A stretch of 64,000 nt of DNA from Dictyobacter arantiisoli (GTDB lineage: Bacteria; Chloroflexota; Ktedonobacteria; Ktedonobacterales; Ktedonobacteraceae): the NCBI RefSeq assembly GCF_008326305.1, contig NZ_BIXY01000003.1:1-64000 (forward strand), written 5' to 3'. The position numbers and the translations under genes were made by a program. Of this stretch, positions 17,482 to 26,224 are shown in pieces; position 1 is the first letter of the stretch; each line of letters opens with the position of its first letter. Below the pieces are notes generated by a model. It searched no databases. It had not been told where the DNA came from and saw only the letters and a program-made list of their open reading frames with translations.

Positions 17482-19203
17482 TTAAAGAGCTATATGGCGT
17501 TTCGTCCTTCTTTGGGTTGATTGGAGTTGCGTTGTATCCTCAGACGCTGCTGGGGTTGTGAAGGTTGGGATTTCACTTTCTATCATTGAAAATAGTTCAT
17601 CGCTCAGGGTGTCGAGCTTCAATGCGAGTTGCGGCTCATCCAGCTCTTCTTCTTCTTCCGCTTCAGTCAGCTCGTCTACCTCATCTGAAGCGTTGAGATG
17701 AGATAACATATCTGATGTATGGGTATCGAGCCAGGCATCCTCGGCGCTGCTATTTTCGTCTACAAAGGTGGCCAGTTGCTTATCTTGTTCCGCAACCTCC
17801 TCTTCAAATGGATTATCGAATAGATCAAGTGGTACTATTTCATCCCTGTCTGCTTGCGAGAGCCATGCAGTATCCTCGTCCTCGTCCTCCTCGTCCTCTG
17901 CAAAAGGATTAACCGGGAAACTGGTGGTTGGATCGTCGGCAGCGGCGCTGGCATATTCTGACATTGTGGCCAGATCATCGCGTAGCGCAGCAAAGAAATC
18001 CTCTTTTTCATCCTCATGTAACGTTTTGGGATCTTGTGCGGTAAGCCACTCATCCTCAGTCGTATCGGTCTGAGGCGAATTGAGCCAGTCTTCTTTTTGT
18101 AGATCTTCAGGCGAGGATGCGACTACAACCACTTCCATCTCAAGGGATGCTGCTGGCTCTTCTGTGAGGCTGGTTACTCCATTTTCATTGGATGTGGCGG
18201 CATCCGCAACCGCTTCTATCGTTCCCTCCCTCAGGGCCAGCGGTGTCGCATGGACGCTCGGCACTATTGATAAGGTGGAATGCGTGATCGCCTGAATCTG
18301 CGCGATGGGCGATACACTGCTGATATCGAGCGGTTTCTCCGTAAGGAACTGGCGGAGCGCTTGCATGAATTCTGCTGTTGTCTGGAAGCGCCGCCTGGGA
18401 TCTCGTTGCAGCGCGCGATTGACGACCATCTCGAGCGCGGCTGGTACTGCGGGCGCGAGTTTATGCAGGGAAGGCAAGGATTCATGGATATGCTTTTGTA
18501 CCACCTCCAGATAGCCTTCACCGGCAAAGGGCACCTGACCACTTAATAATGCAAAGAGTATGACGCCCAGCGTGTAGATATCGGAACGTGTATCCGCTTC
18601 CGCCCCTTTAACAACTTCGGGGGCCAGATACTCCGGGGCTCCCAGATAGCTGCCACTGATATCCTTCAGGTATGGACGGGTGAGCAAGGATTGTTTTTCG
18701 GTATGCACGCCTTTCAGGCCTAGCATCTGTGCCAGCCCCACTCGCATCATCGCCGGTGGATTCCTGCTACCCCTCAGGATAATATTTGCTGGATTGAGAA
18801 ATTGATGAATGACTTTTTGGCTATGCAAATAGGAGAGTCCATGGGCCAGCGGAGCCAGTATGGAATAGACCTGTTCGAGTTCCCAGGGTTGTTGCTCGCT
18901 ACTGAGGCGCTCTGCCAATGTTTCTCCTGTCTGCGGTGGCAAAATAAGATATGGCAAACCACCCTCCTCTCCATACCCATAGAGCGGAGATAGCGAAGGA
19001 TGGCGTAGTCGCATCAAACGCCTGGCAAGTGTCGTAAAGCGTTCATCAAAACGAGCTTTTTCCTGTTCCGTTAACGTCTGGACCGCAGGTAACAATAAGA
19101 TGAATACTTCTGACGGTAGCCAGAGCTCTTCGGTACGTGCGCGATACAGCAGAGTAACCGTTCCATCTTCCAACAGTTCTTCCAGGCAGTATCCACGGAT
19201 CAT
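17482..19203 (-). CDS. Ser/Thr protein pseudokinase with acidic tail
   Basis: 573 residues from ATG 19203 (AAAGGACGG just upstream; an in-frame start at 19305 would translate into the GC-rich repeat and is less likely). Residues 1-270 follow the kinase fold, and APEYLAPEV plus the helix TRSDIYTLGVILFALLSGQVPF are well kept. All three catalytic landmarks are lost: the VAIK lysine position is Leu36 in VFILLL, HRDLKPxN is H133-Q-F-L-N-P-A-N, and DFG is R154-V-G. It should therefore bind partners rather than phosphorylate. The tail (300-573) is acidic and low complexity. First gene of the operon with the HAMP-like and VirB8-like proteins. Confidence 0.75.
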   Translation of the reverse strand: MIRGYCLEELLEDGTVTLLYRARTEELWLPSEVFILLLPAVQTLTEQEKARFDERFTTLARRLMRLRHPSLSPLYGYGEEGGLPYLILPPQTGETLAERLSSEQQPWELEQVYSILAPLAHGLSYLHSQKVIHQFLNPANIILRGSRNPPAMMRVGLAQMLGLKGVHTEKQSLLTRPYLKDISGSYLGAPEYLAPEVVKGAEADTRSDIYTLGVILFALLSGQVPFAGEGYLEVVQKHIHESLPSLHKLAPAVPAALEMVVNRALQRDPRRRFQTTAEFMQALRQFLTEKPLDISSVSPIAQIQAITHSTLSIVPSVHATPLALREGTIEAVADAATSNENGVTSLTEEPAASLEMEVVVVASSPEDLQKEDWLNSPQTDTTEDEWLTAQDPKTLHEDEKEDFFAALRDDLATMSEYASAAADDPTTSFPVNPFAEDEEDEDEDTAWLSQADRDEIVPLDLFDNPFEEEVAEQDKQLATFVDENSSAEDAWLDTHTSDMLSHLNASDEVDELTEAEEEEELDEPQLALKLDTLSDELFSMIESEIPTFTTPAASEDTTQLQSTQRRTKRHIAL

Positions 19204-19261
19204 CCGTCCTTTATAGGGATTAACAGTAGACCCTACCAATGACACCAATAATACCGGTCCT

Positions 19262-19660
19262 TTCTCCTGTGTTCTATGCTTCCCTCTCGCCGCCTGCGGC
19301 GGCAAAGAAAAGAAGAAAAAAGGGTATTTGGGGACACCCCAAACCCCGGCAAAGGGCTGGCCGCCCTTTGCAATCCCGCTTGAAAAGCCTTACGTTCGCG
19401 CCTATGGAGGACATCCCCATAAGTGTGAACTTAAGCGGGATTGTTAAGGGTGCAACCCTTAACCTGGGGTCCGGGGCTGAGCCCCGGCCTCTTATCTCCT
19501 TCTCGCCGCCGCAGGCGGAGAGCTCTTTGCAATCCCGCTTAAGTTTGTGCGGGAGCGGGATTGTTAAGGGTTGCACCCTTAACCTGGGGCTCGGGGCTGA
19601 GCCCCGGTCTCTTACCTCCCTCTCGCCGCCGCAGGCGGAGAGCTCTTTGCAATCCTGCTG
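19262..19660. repeat. GC-rich palindromic repeat cluster
   Basis: Two tandem units of about 120 bp (starting near 19438 and 19558) share GGGATTGTTAAGGG, CGGGGCTGAGCCCCGG, CTCGCCGCCGCAGGCGGAG and CTTTGCAATCC, each holding three small hairpins. A partial unit with CGCCGCCTGCGGCGG lies at 19285-19310. The region has higher GC than its surroundings. Open frames across it on both strands are long only because the repeat lacks stops. It sits between a possible promoter at 19.7 kb and the pseudokinase start. Confidence 0.75.
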
Positions 19661-19696
19661 AAAACATAGACAGGCTGCTATTTCCAGGCATTCAAG

Positions 19697-19744
19697 ATTA
19701 GTATGCGGGCCATCAAAAGCCCTGCCAAGGGGAAGAGAGGGACA
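19697..19744 (-). promoter_or_regulatory. Weak match to the locus box, minus strand
   Basis: Minus strand from 19744: TGTCCCTCTCTTCCCCTTGG, then TACTAAT beginning at 19703, 41 bp after the first base. The left half of the box is perfect and the right half degenerate. If real it would drive the pseudokinase operon through about 500 bp of repeat DNA. Confidence 0.3.
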
Positions 19745-19946
19745 AAATTTTGTATCTTCGAGAAAATGATACAAAAAATGATACATACTTGATACCTTTT
19801 ATTTCCCAAAATCTTGTATGTTTCTTAGGAGAAACAATAATCTGTTTCGTAGTTAATTGTATATCGTACTTGAATGTGTTTATCGCTTGAAGAAATCTTT
19901 TTGATTTCTGTGTCTTTCGTACATTTCGGAAGGAGAAACACTATCA

Positions 19947-20282
19947 ATGACTATCTTGCTTGATCACTACGAAGCTCCTATCCTCATCAAAAATATTCAA
20001 TGGTGCAATGAACGTCATAAGATAATCATCAAAAATACGACTATTGAGTTAACAAAGACAGAATATCGTCTGCTCTTCCCACTTCGTTATGGTGTCCCTG
20101 TTACCTATACCGATCTCGCCTTTAGTGTCTATGGCTGCCATGTCGATGATAAGGTGCGTACCATGATGGATAAGCACATCGATCGCATTCGTGGCAAGCT
20201 ACGCGGTACCGGGATCTACGTGTATTGTGTGCTCGGTTACGGGTATTTACTTCTGCCTGAAGTCGTGCAAGAAGAATTTTGA
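19947..20282 (+). CDS. Stand-alone OmpR/PhoB-type winged-helix regulator
   Basis: 111 residues that correspond almost entirely to the DNA-binding domain of OmpR/PhoB response regulators: ELTKTEYRLL, then the recognition region DDKVRTMMDKHIDRIRGKL and the wing VYCVLGYGYLL. There is no receiver domain, so activity is not set by phosphorylation of this chain. ATG 19947 has GGAAGGAG ten bases upstream. Proteins with this domain usually bind direct repeats overlapping -35 and activate. The nine box promoters in this locus have that architecture, making this gene the best local candidate for their regulator (inference). Confidence 0.75.
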   Translation: MTILLDHYEAPILIKNIQWCNERHKIIIKNTTIELTKTEYRLLFPLRYGVPVTYTDLAFSVYGCHVDDKVRTMMDKHIDRIRGKLRGTGIYVYCVLGYGYLLLPEVVQEEF

Positions 20283-20334
20283 TATTTATTTATCTGGGTA
20301 CATACCTGTGCATATGCTAGCCCTGGTTGAGTAC

Positions 20335-21399
20335 TTACTTTGAGAATAAGGGCTTGCTGAGGGCATTCAGTATAGTGGCTACTCCTTGTTGTATACCTTG
20401 AATCGTGATCCTGGGCAGACTGAAGTGAAATGGGAGCAGTGTTTTTGTCTGGATATAGAACAAGGTGATCATAAAGATAAACATTAATACAATGGCTGGT
20501 AACAGGATATTGGGAGCGGCGGTACTGACAACGCTATGGGTTGTGTGATCATAGCCTTTGCGCGCTATTAAGATACCCTTGCGCTTTCTTCCCCAGAATG
20601 AGACCAGATCACCCTGCTCAATATCAGCTCCACGCATATTGCCGCGCACAATGACGTCGCGGGTCCTGCCGGACTCGGTGCGGACGCGTACTCTATTCAC
20701 CATGATGCGATCAGTTTCTTTGTTGGTCTGGATATTGGGTAAGACCCAGATAAGTTCAGCTAGAAGCGAGAAGATCACTGCCATGATGCCAGGATAGTCA
20801 TTGGGCATTTCCCGGCTCTCCATATGGATGACGTTTCCGTGGACCTTCGGCTTCGTCAGGGCGAACAAAAAAGGTAATTTTCCTGCTTCTGCGGCCTGGG
20901 AGGCAGTCTCAACCGTGTTATTGGCGATGGAGGCAGCGCTGGCGAAATCAGGAATTTGATAGATCTCAAGCGCACTGGCAGGTACGCGTGTCGCGTACGG
21001 TGAATCCTCTTCATCCCGATTGTGCATCGCCCGGGTTGTGAGTGAGCGGGAGGAAGGACGCAGTGCTGGAACATTGCTTACAGTGGAGCTTTTTTGTAAC
21101 TGCACTGGAGCCTTTTTTGCAGGTGCATTGCGAGGGATTTGCACCGGAGCCTTTTGAGCAGGTGCGTTACGCTGTTGTTGCTGCTGCTGTACTGGTACTT
21201 TTCGCGGTTGAGGTTTTAGTGCAGCCTGAGCCAGAGGTGGTATGATTTCCTCATCTGGAAAAGCCGGTACTACCTGCTCGTTAGTTGGTTGAGCACGATA
21301 AGACCGTGCTAGAGGGATAAGTTTAGCATCGCAATTGGCGCATATCCTCGCGGCTTGTGAATTACGATGTCCACATTCCGAACATTTAATCTGTGCCAT
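20335..21399 (-). CDS. Zinc-ribbon membrane protein
   Basis: 354 residues. N-terminal zinc ribbon with C6-x-x-C9 and C20-x-x-C23 (CSECGHRN, CANCD); a Pro/Gln/Ala/Lys-rich linker (60-125) with repeated NAPAxKAPVQ; a compact domain at about 185-275 that includes one hydrophobic stretch (GIMAVIFSLLAELIWVL) and a strand-rich part (DVIVRGNMRGADIEQGDLVSFW) resembling an OB fold; and a membrane helix near 290-312. Cytoplasmic zinc ribbon and membrane anchor suggest an assembly or sensor role. Last gene of the minus-strand unit that begins at 24997. Confidence 0.55.
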   Translation of the reverse strand: MAQIKCSECGHRNSQAARICANCDAKLIPLARSYRAQPTNEQVVPAFPDEEIIPPLAQAALKPQPRKVPVQQQQQQRNAPAQKAPVQIPRNAPAKKAPVQLQKSSTVSNVPALRPSSRSLTTRAMHNRDEEDSPYATRVPASALEIYQIPDFASAASIANNTVETASQAAEAGKLPFLFALTKPKVHGNVIHMESREMPNDYPGIMAVIFSLLAELIWVLPNIQTNKETDRIMVNRVRVRTESGRTRDVIVRGNMRGADIEQGDLVSFWGRKRKGILIARKGYDHTTHSVVSTAAPNILLPAIVLMFIFMITLFYIQTKTLLPFHFSLPRITIQGIQQGVATILNALSKPLFSK

Positions 21400-21468
21400 A
21401 GAAACTTGCTTCCCTTCACTTGTTCAGTTAGAGGTATATTTTTTAGATAATACCATCAATTTGCTTTT

Positions 21469-22551
21469 TTATCCATTTACTTTTTTAGCAGCTTCTTCGA
21501 CAAACTTTTGGCGCAATGACGTAATGCCATTGACTGCCCTGTCATTGCCGCCCGTGAAGATATCTATCACGCGTTCCTTAATACTGGTTCTTTCTTGCAC
21601 AAAATTTTGTAATCTTGTATCAATACTATTATTAAGGTTCAATTTAGTAATTTGCTCGTCAATCACTGTCTGAATAGCATAAAGTTCTTTCTGGGCATCG
21701 TCTTGCATGGCTGAAACTTTCGCAAATTTGTCCAGCCGACCGCCAATCATTTCATCTATTTGTCCTTGAAGTATTTTACATTGGTCCCATACAATTTTAC
21801 GCATAGTTTCCAAATCGTCAATAGTGCTTCCTGCGGCCCACGCGTTTCGCTCAGTGCTTATCGCGTTACTTGTACGTTCCTGCAATGCTTCTGTTATTCT
21901 TTGATCGAGCTGTTTATAAACACGATGTTCCTCTGCATCCTGGCTGAGAATCACATCGTGGAGCCTGATATTAGTATTTATAGCTGACTGTGTTTTTTCT
22001 CCTCTGACTAATCCTGGCAATCCTTCTATAACCTTTGTTGCGCGGGCTTTTTTTTGCTCTTCTGTGTCTTGAATGGTATAGATATCTGTTTCCGGTTGCA
22101 TATTCTTCCATCCTCGGAAGGCAGCGCGAAAGGACTCACTGCGATATTTCTGTGTTTGGACGCTCTCGACAGCCGCTGTAAGGAGTTGATTCCTCACTTC
22201 TGGAGGGGTACGTGTATCCTTTTGGATTTTGAGCTTAAAATTCCATTTTGACGGTGATGCTACTATTGATGGGAACGCGGTTTTTTCAGTCGCTGACTGA
22301 ATATACTCTTGTGGACGGCGCCAGAGTTCACCATGCGAGGGGCCTGCTTCTCTTGCCGATTGATCCAGGAAGCGCCTGACTTCTGGCAGTTCTTCTTCAT
22401 GGTTGATGGTTTGGCTCACCTGGTCTTTGAGATCGAGGAGCGTTTTTCTGGCTTCATTCGTATCAAGATCCATCAAACCGACAAAAAAAGATTTCGGCTC
22501 AAGCGATTGCATTTCTCGCGTTGAAGTGCTCATTTCTGAATAGTTTTTCAT
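21469..22551 (-). CDS. Hypothetical helical protein
   Basis: 360 residues, soluble, strongly helical with long charged stretches typical of coiled coil (about 170-320) and no membrane helix. The N-terminus LEPKSFFVGLMDLDTNEARKT may be a small folded region. No family recognised. It lies 55 bp after the 832-residue coiled-coil gene and 69 bp before the zinc-ribbon gene and is probably in one transcript with them from P2-minus. The start ATG has GGAAGGAAAAGAGG upstream. Confidence 0.55.
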   Translation of the reverse strand: MKNYSEMSTSTREMQSLEPKSFFVGLMDLDTNEARKTLLDLKDQVSQTINHEEELPEVRRFLDQSAREAGPSHGELWRRPQEYIQSATEKTAFPSIVASPSKWNFKLKIQKDTRTPPEVRNQLLTAAVESVQTQKYRSESFRAAFRGWKNMQPETDIYTIQDTEEQKKARATKVIEGLPGLVRGEKTQSAINTNIRLHDVILSQDAEEHRVYKQLDQRITEALQERTSNAISTERNAWAAGSTIDDLETMRKIVWDQCKILQGQIDEMIGGRLDKFAKVSAMQDDAQKELYAIQTVIDEQITKLNLNNSIDTRLQNFVQERTSIKERVIDIFTGGNDRAVNGITSLRQKFVEEAAKKVNG

Positions 22552-22606
22552 TAAATCCTCTTTTCCTTCCTCTCTTCTAGCAGACTGTAACGGTTCTTAC
22601 GCTTAC

Positions 22607-24997
22607 TTAGCGTGTGGGTGTTGTATAAGGTGTAAAAACCCCTTTCACTATATTAGCGCCAACACCACCACTAAAACCTGCGGGAATATTTTCAATGCCA
22701 CGGCCAGTTAGATGTACCATTTTGCTCAGAAGAGAGTTACGGGCATCGGCTACCTGTCCTAACGTTGCTAGATATGCTTCAGTTGCACCCATGATATTAA
22801 TCAGTCCATTGATTTTATACATAGTGAGAATGGCGTTTTTCGCGGGCCCATAGATATTTTTGTAGAGCGCCTTTTGGTAGTTTTGGAAATCATGGATAAG
22901 CATAGGATCATTGAGTTCTCTGAAATATCCTTTGCGTGCGTAATTAATATTGGTTTCTATTTGTTTTATGGTTTCAACGCGTCTCATAAGATCCTCATGC
23001 GCTTCCGGTACTTCAGCTCGAATGGCGCTGGTCAAAGCTATTTGTGCGTCGTCCCTTTGTTGTTTTTGCTGTCTTATGATTTCAAGATTTTTTTGAGCAT
23101 TTGTCATATGTTCAATAACTTTTGCTTCAGCGGTTGCAATTTCTTTCAGCTTATTTTTGTTCGTATCACTGGTGAGCTGGAGAAGCACTATTTTGATGGC
23201 CTCTGGCAAGGTCTGGTTTCTTCTCTCTCCATTGACGATGGTTGCAAGTTCACTTTCCAGGGTAGACCTCACATCACGGGTACGCCATTCATAAAATTTG
23301 CGGGCAACCCATGGCGATCCATGTACGAGCTTGTTTTGCTTTTCCCGTAAGTCGTTCTCCTTTGCTCCTAGCGTTGTTTCGGCACCTTTGATTTGCAGAG
23401 CAAGTTTTTGGAGGATGTTCATCCTCTCTATCGCTGCCTGCTCTGCCAGGGGAACATTTGGTCTCTGCTCTGCCACATATTTCTGATGCAGGGCTGTAAA
23501 CTCTGTATGCTCCTGGATTGTGAGCTGTTGCAGTTGTTCAAAGTGCGTAAGCTTTTGGGTATCCGCATAGGTCATGCTACTGAGTTTGTTTAATGCTTCT
23601 AACTGCTCAGGAATGGTAATATGGTTGTCATAGATTTCCTGGAGTCGGGTACGCTCGGCTGGAGAAAGATCGCTGGTATTCCAAAAGGTCTTCGATAGTG
23701 TGCTCACCTCGCCCGCTTGCGGACTTTTCTGTGGAATGATTTTATGCAGAGTTTCGAGTTGATCAAGAATGAGTACATTTCGTTCATGCAGTTCATCTAA
23801 TTCAGCGATGTTGCCATTGAGCTCAAACTCAGCTTTACATGCCTCTAATGCCAGGCTATCAGTGATCAGGAGACGGTGTTGTTTACTTTCGAGTGCCTCA
23901 AGCTGTTTTTTGGGTATGGCGAAATGGTCATAGAGATTTTGTAGCTGCATGCGCTGTGGGTCGTTGATATCGCCCAGCCTATTGGCTTCATCTGCAATAT
24001 ATGCATCCCTCAATGCTTCAACTTCCTGCCGATTATCTGCTGGGAGATGTCCAATCTCGCTGAGCTCCTGAAGCATGTTGCGTTGTGTTATTTCATGATC
24101 ATAGTAGAGATCAAGGGAATCCCGATCATTTTGATCGAACTGTAAATATTCTTTGCGCTCAAGTGTATTTTTGAATCTCTGGCGGTCGCCCTCGATGATC
24201 GCCGGATTTTGACTTAATTCATGAAGTTTAGCTATCGTGCCCGAGTAATTATTGGTGAGTTCTTGTAGACGCGCTCGATCAGCCATGTCAAGCTGTTGAT
24301 TATTTTCAAAGTTATTGGTGATTCTATCTAGTTGCTGGTGTTGAGTGGTTGGGAGCGCATCTAGCTGGCGCAGATCTGTAAGCCAACGGGGATGTTCAAC
24401 ATACTGCTGATGGAGCGTCTCTAATTGATTGTGATTGATGTGATCCAGACGTCCATCAGTCGTATAGCGTGTATGTAATGTGTTGGCTAGCGTGCGTTGA
24501 GCAGGAGTAAGTTGCCCATTGATTGGGTCGTTGCGCAATGCTGCGATTTTATCAGGCGTCATGATACAGCGGTCATATACTTCCAGAAACGCTACTCTTC
24601 TCGTATCAACCTCTGCCCTGGTTATCTTTTCGGTGTTGACATTCTGATAATACGTTTCCAGAGCGCGTGCGGTCGCCTTGTCGTCACGCGGAACATCGGG
24701 ACGTGAGATGAGGTCTTTAATTTTCTGGATATCGTCATAAACAGTTTCTTTGAGCTGGCGATTGTCGCGTATCTCGCCTTTGATGGTCCTGATCTCGCCT
24801 TTGAGGTGGGTTGCAAGTTGCTCATAGCGCCAGCCCCAGGCATGTCTTTCCAGAAAAGGGCTTTTCTTTTTTTCTATTTTTTCCGTAATCGTCTGTAGAC
24901 CATACGCCATGATTTCTTTTTGCTGCTCCAGCAATGCCTGCTCAGGCGTAACATGTACTACTTCCGAAGCTGTGTTGCCAAATTCTTTTATTGCCAT
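22607..24997 (-). CDS. Large helical repeat protein
   Basis: 796 residues from ATG 24997, which has GAGG at good spacing; the in-frame start at 25105 adds 36 Cys/Arg-rich residues and lacks a ribosome site. From about residue 195 to 540 there are six to seven degenerate units of 50-60 residues, each ending in a pattern like LQxLYDxxxxxxxQLEALxxL (for example LQNLYDHFAIPKKQLEAL and LQEIYDNHITIPEQLEAL). The C-terminal 250 residues are coiled coil with a mildly hydrophobic end (GRGIENIPAGFSGGVGANIV). No family recognised. It is the first gene after P2-minus and may form a filament or scaffold for the secretion locus. Confidence 0.6.
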   Translation of the reverse strand: MAIKEFGNTASEVVHVTPEQALLEQQKEIMAYGLQTITEKIEKKKSPFLERHAWGWRYEQLATHLKGEIRTIKGEIRDNRQLKETVYDDIQKIKDLISRPDVPRDDKATARALETYYQNVNTEKITRAEVDTRRVAFLEVYDRCIMTPDKIAALRNDPINGQLTPAQRTLANTLHTRYTTDGRLDHINHNQLETLHQQYVEHPRWLTDLRQLDALPTTQHQQLDRITNNFENNQQLDMADRARLQELTNNYSGTIAKLHELSQNPAIIEGDRQRFKNTLERKEYLQFDQNDRDSLDLYYDHEITQRNMLQELSEIGHLPADNRQEVEALRDAYIADEANRLGDINDPQRMQLQNLYDHFAIPKKQLEALESKQHRLLITDSLALEACKAEFELNGNIAELDELHERNVLILDQLETLHKIIPQKSPQAGEVSTLSKTFWNTSDLSPAERTRLQEIYDNHITIPEQLEALNKLSSMTYADTQKLTHFEQLQQLTIQEHTEFTALHQKYVAEQRPNVPLAEQAAIERMNILQKLALQIKGAETTLGAKENDLREKQNKLVHGSPWVARKFYEWRTRDVRSTLESELATIVNGERRNQTLPEAIKIVLLQLTSDTNKNKLKEIATAEAKVIEHMTNAQKNLEIIRQQKQQRDDAQIALTSAIRAEVPEAHEDLMRRVETIKQIETNINYARKGYFRELNDPMLIHDFQNYQKALYKNIYGPAKNAILTMYKINGLINIMGATEAYLATLGQVADARNSLLSKMVHLTGRGIENIPAGFSGGVGANIVKGVFTPYTTPTR

Positions 24998-25148
24998 AAA
25001 TACCTCATTATTGCCGCGCGCACAGTGTCGGCGTGCATAAATGGGTTCCTCCCTATTCAAGCTTGCTGCTATCGATCTGTCCCGCGCTGTGCAAGCTATT
25101 TCCATTGTCTCCGTATCTGCTGCCAGGACGAGAGTGCTCCTGTGAAAA

Positions 25149-25193
25149 AGTGTAGGAGAATGCAGATAGAAAAACTAGTCGGAAAGAGGGAAA
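25149..25193 (-). promoter_or_regulatory. Box promoter P2-minus for the coiled-coil operon
   Basis: Minus strand box TTTCCCTCTTTCCGACTAG (25193 down to 25175), then TACACT starting 39 bp after the first base (25154-25149). The leader to ATG 24997 is about 145 nt. Confidence 0.7.
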
Positions 25194-25262
25194 AATGGGA
25201 GTATTTTGCCTGTTAAGCAGCATCTTTTACTAAGATTTAACAATGTTAATTTAGCATTAAAT

Positions 25263-25307
25263 TGACCCTAATTCCGACTTATTTTTGTCACATTTATCAG
25301 GTATGAT
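25263..25307 (+). promoter_or_regulatory. Box promoter P2-plus for the frameshifted repeat gene
   Basis: Box TGACCCTAATTCCGACTTA begins at 25263 and -10 TATGAT begins at 25302, again 39 bp after the first base. The leader to ATG 25579 is about 265 nt. The box is one of the more diverged copies but keeps CCCT and CCGACT. Confidence 0.6.
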
Positions 25308-25578
25308 ATTTATATTGGGGTAGTGTTCTTATCAGGATGGTTATTTATATCTGTGCTATTTCCGTTTATGCTCTTTATGTTTATATGCACTCATTAAGAT
25401 ATAGATAATATAGCCAATCAACCGAAGCTTTTCGATTGAATATGATGCCTCTACGTTGATAGTTGCTCTTTCCTGATGAATTATGCACAATGCGTGTTGC
25501 CCGCAGATAGCCCCTATGTGCTTTCCTACCCTTTTTACCCATTTGCTGTACGAGGCAGTACTAGCAGGAGATAAAGAC

Positions 25579-26001
25579 ATGTCAAGCAGCAAGATTGAAG
25601 TATCGGAGATGATTCGGGGAAGTGATACAAATTTATCCCGTGCGTCTGTAGACGATCGTTCATCCATTGTTGAACTAGTTTCAATAGATGGCAGTGAGAA
25701 AGAAGCTGATAGAGAAAAAGACAAAGTAACGAATGACAAAGATTCAATGCGGCCTAATGACACTGCTAGAAATGCTACTGACCTTCAACGGACTGTCTTC
25801 CAATGGCTCGACACTGTAAAAGATGGGAGCGATGAATTCGTCGCAGATCTGAAAGAGCCAACCCCGATTGCTACGAGTAGTAGATGGCCCTCTTTTAAAA
25901 ACATTTTCGAAGCTCCTCTAAATTTTAATGAAGATCAAACTCATGTCAATAAATCGGTTGTGCCTGCCTCAAATGAATCGGTCGAGGTTCGACTCAAATG
26001 A
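25579..26001 (+). CDS. Hypothetical acidic protein, 5' part of a frameshifted gene
   Basis: ATG 25579 has AGGAG twelve bases upstream. 140 residues, acidic, Ser/Asp-rich, no membrane helix, no family recognised. It enters a 48-bp repeat at 25952, but the first repeat copy is 49 bases long: it reads GTCGAGGTTC where the second reads GTCGAGTTC. The extra G near 25986 shifts the frame and the protein stops at 26001. Removing one base would join it to the frame ending at 26224 and give 214 residues. It is either a real lesion, a switch or a sequencing error. Confidence 0.55.
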   Translation: MSSSKIEVSEMIRGSDTNLSRASVDDRSSIVELVSIDGSEKEADREKDKVTNDKDSMRPNDTARNATDLQRTVFQWLDTVKDGSDEFVADLKEPTPIATSSRWPSFKNIFEAPLNFNEDQTHVNKSVVPASNESVEVRLK

Positions 26002-26224
26002 ATCGGTTGTGCCTGCCTCAAATGAAACGGTCGAGTTCGACTCAAATGAATCGGTTGCTCCTGCCTCAAATGAAACCAACTCTAGTCACGGTGAGCAGGT
26101 GAATAATGATAATACTGAGGAACGTCCTGATCACATAGTGATAGAGATGCCGAATGATGAATTAGAGGGACCAGACCGGGACGATATTTTAATAGATGTT
26201 GCAGAGGCTCAAATCATGAATTGA
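25928..26224 (+). pseudogene. 3' part of the frameshifted repeat gene
   Basis: This frame continues the acidic protein after the one-base shift: repeats of FDSNESVVPASNET followed by an acidic tail, ending at TGA 26222-26224. The residues before about 25990 in this frame are read out of register and are not part of the original protein. No ribosome site precedes ATG 25928. Best seen as the displaced C-terminus of the gene starting at 25579. Confidence 0.5.
25952..26090. repeat. 48-bp tandem repeat with a 49-base first copy
   Basis: Units 25952-26000 (49 bases), 26001-26048 (48 bases) and a partial third from 26049. They begin AATCGGTTGTGCCTGCCTCA. The length difference is the cause of the frameshift in the host gene. 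Confidence 0.8.

Noticed and set aside
19239-19786. Long open frames on both strands over the GC-rich repeat cluster
   Set aside because: They read through tandem palindromic repeats, give the same peptide twice, overlap each other and lack ribosome sites.
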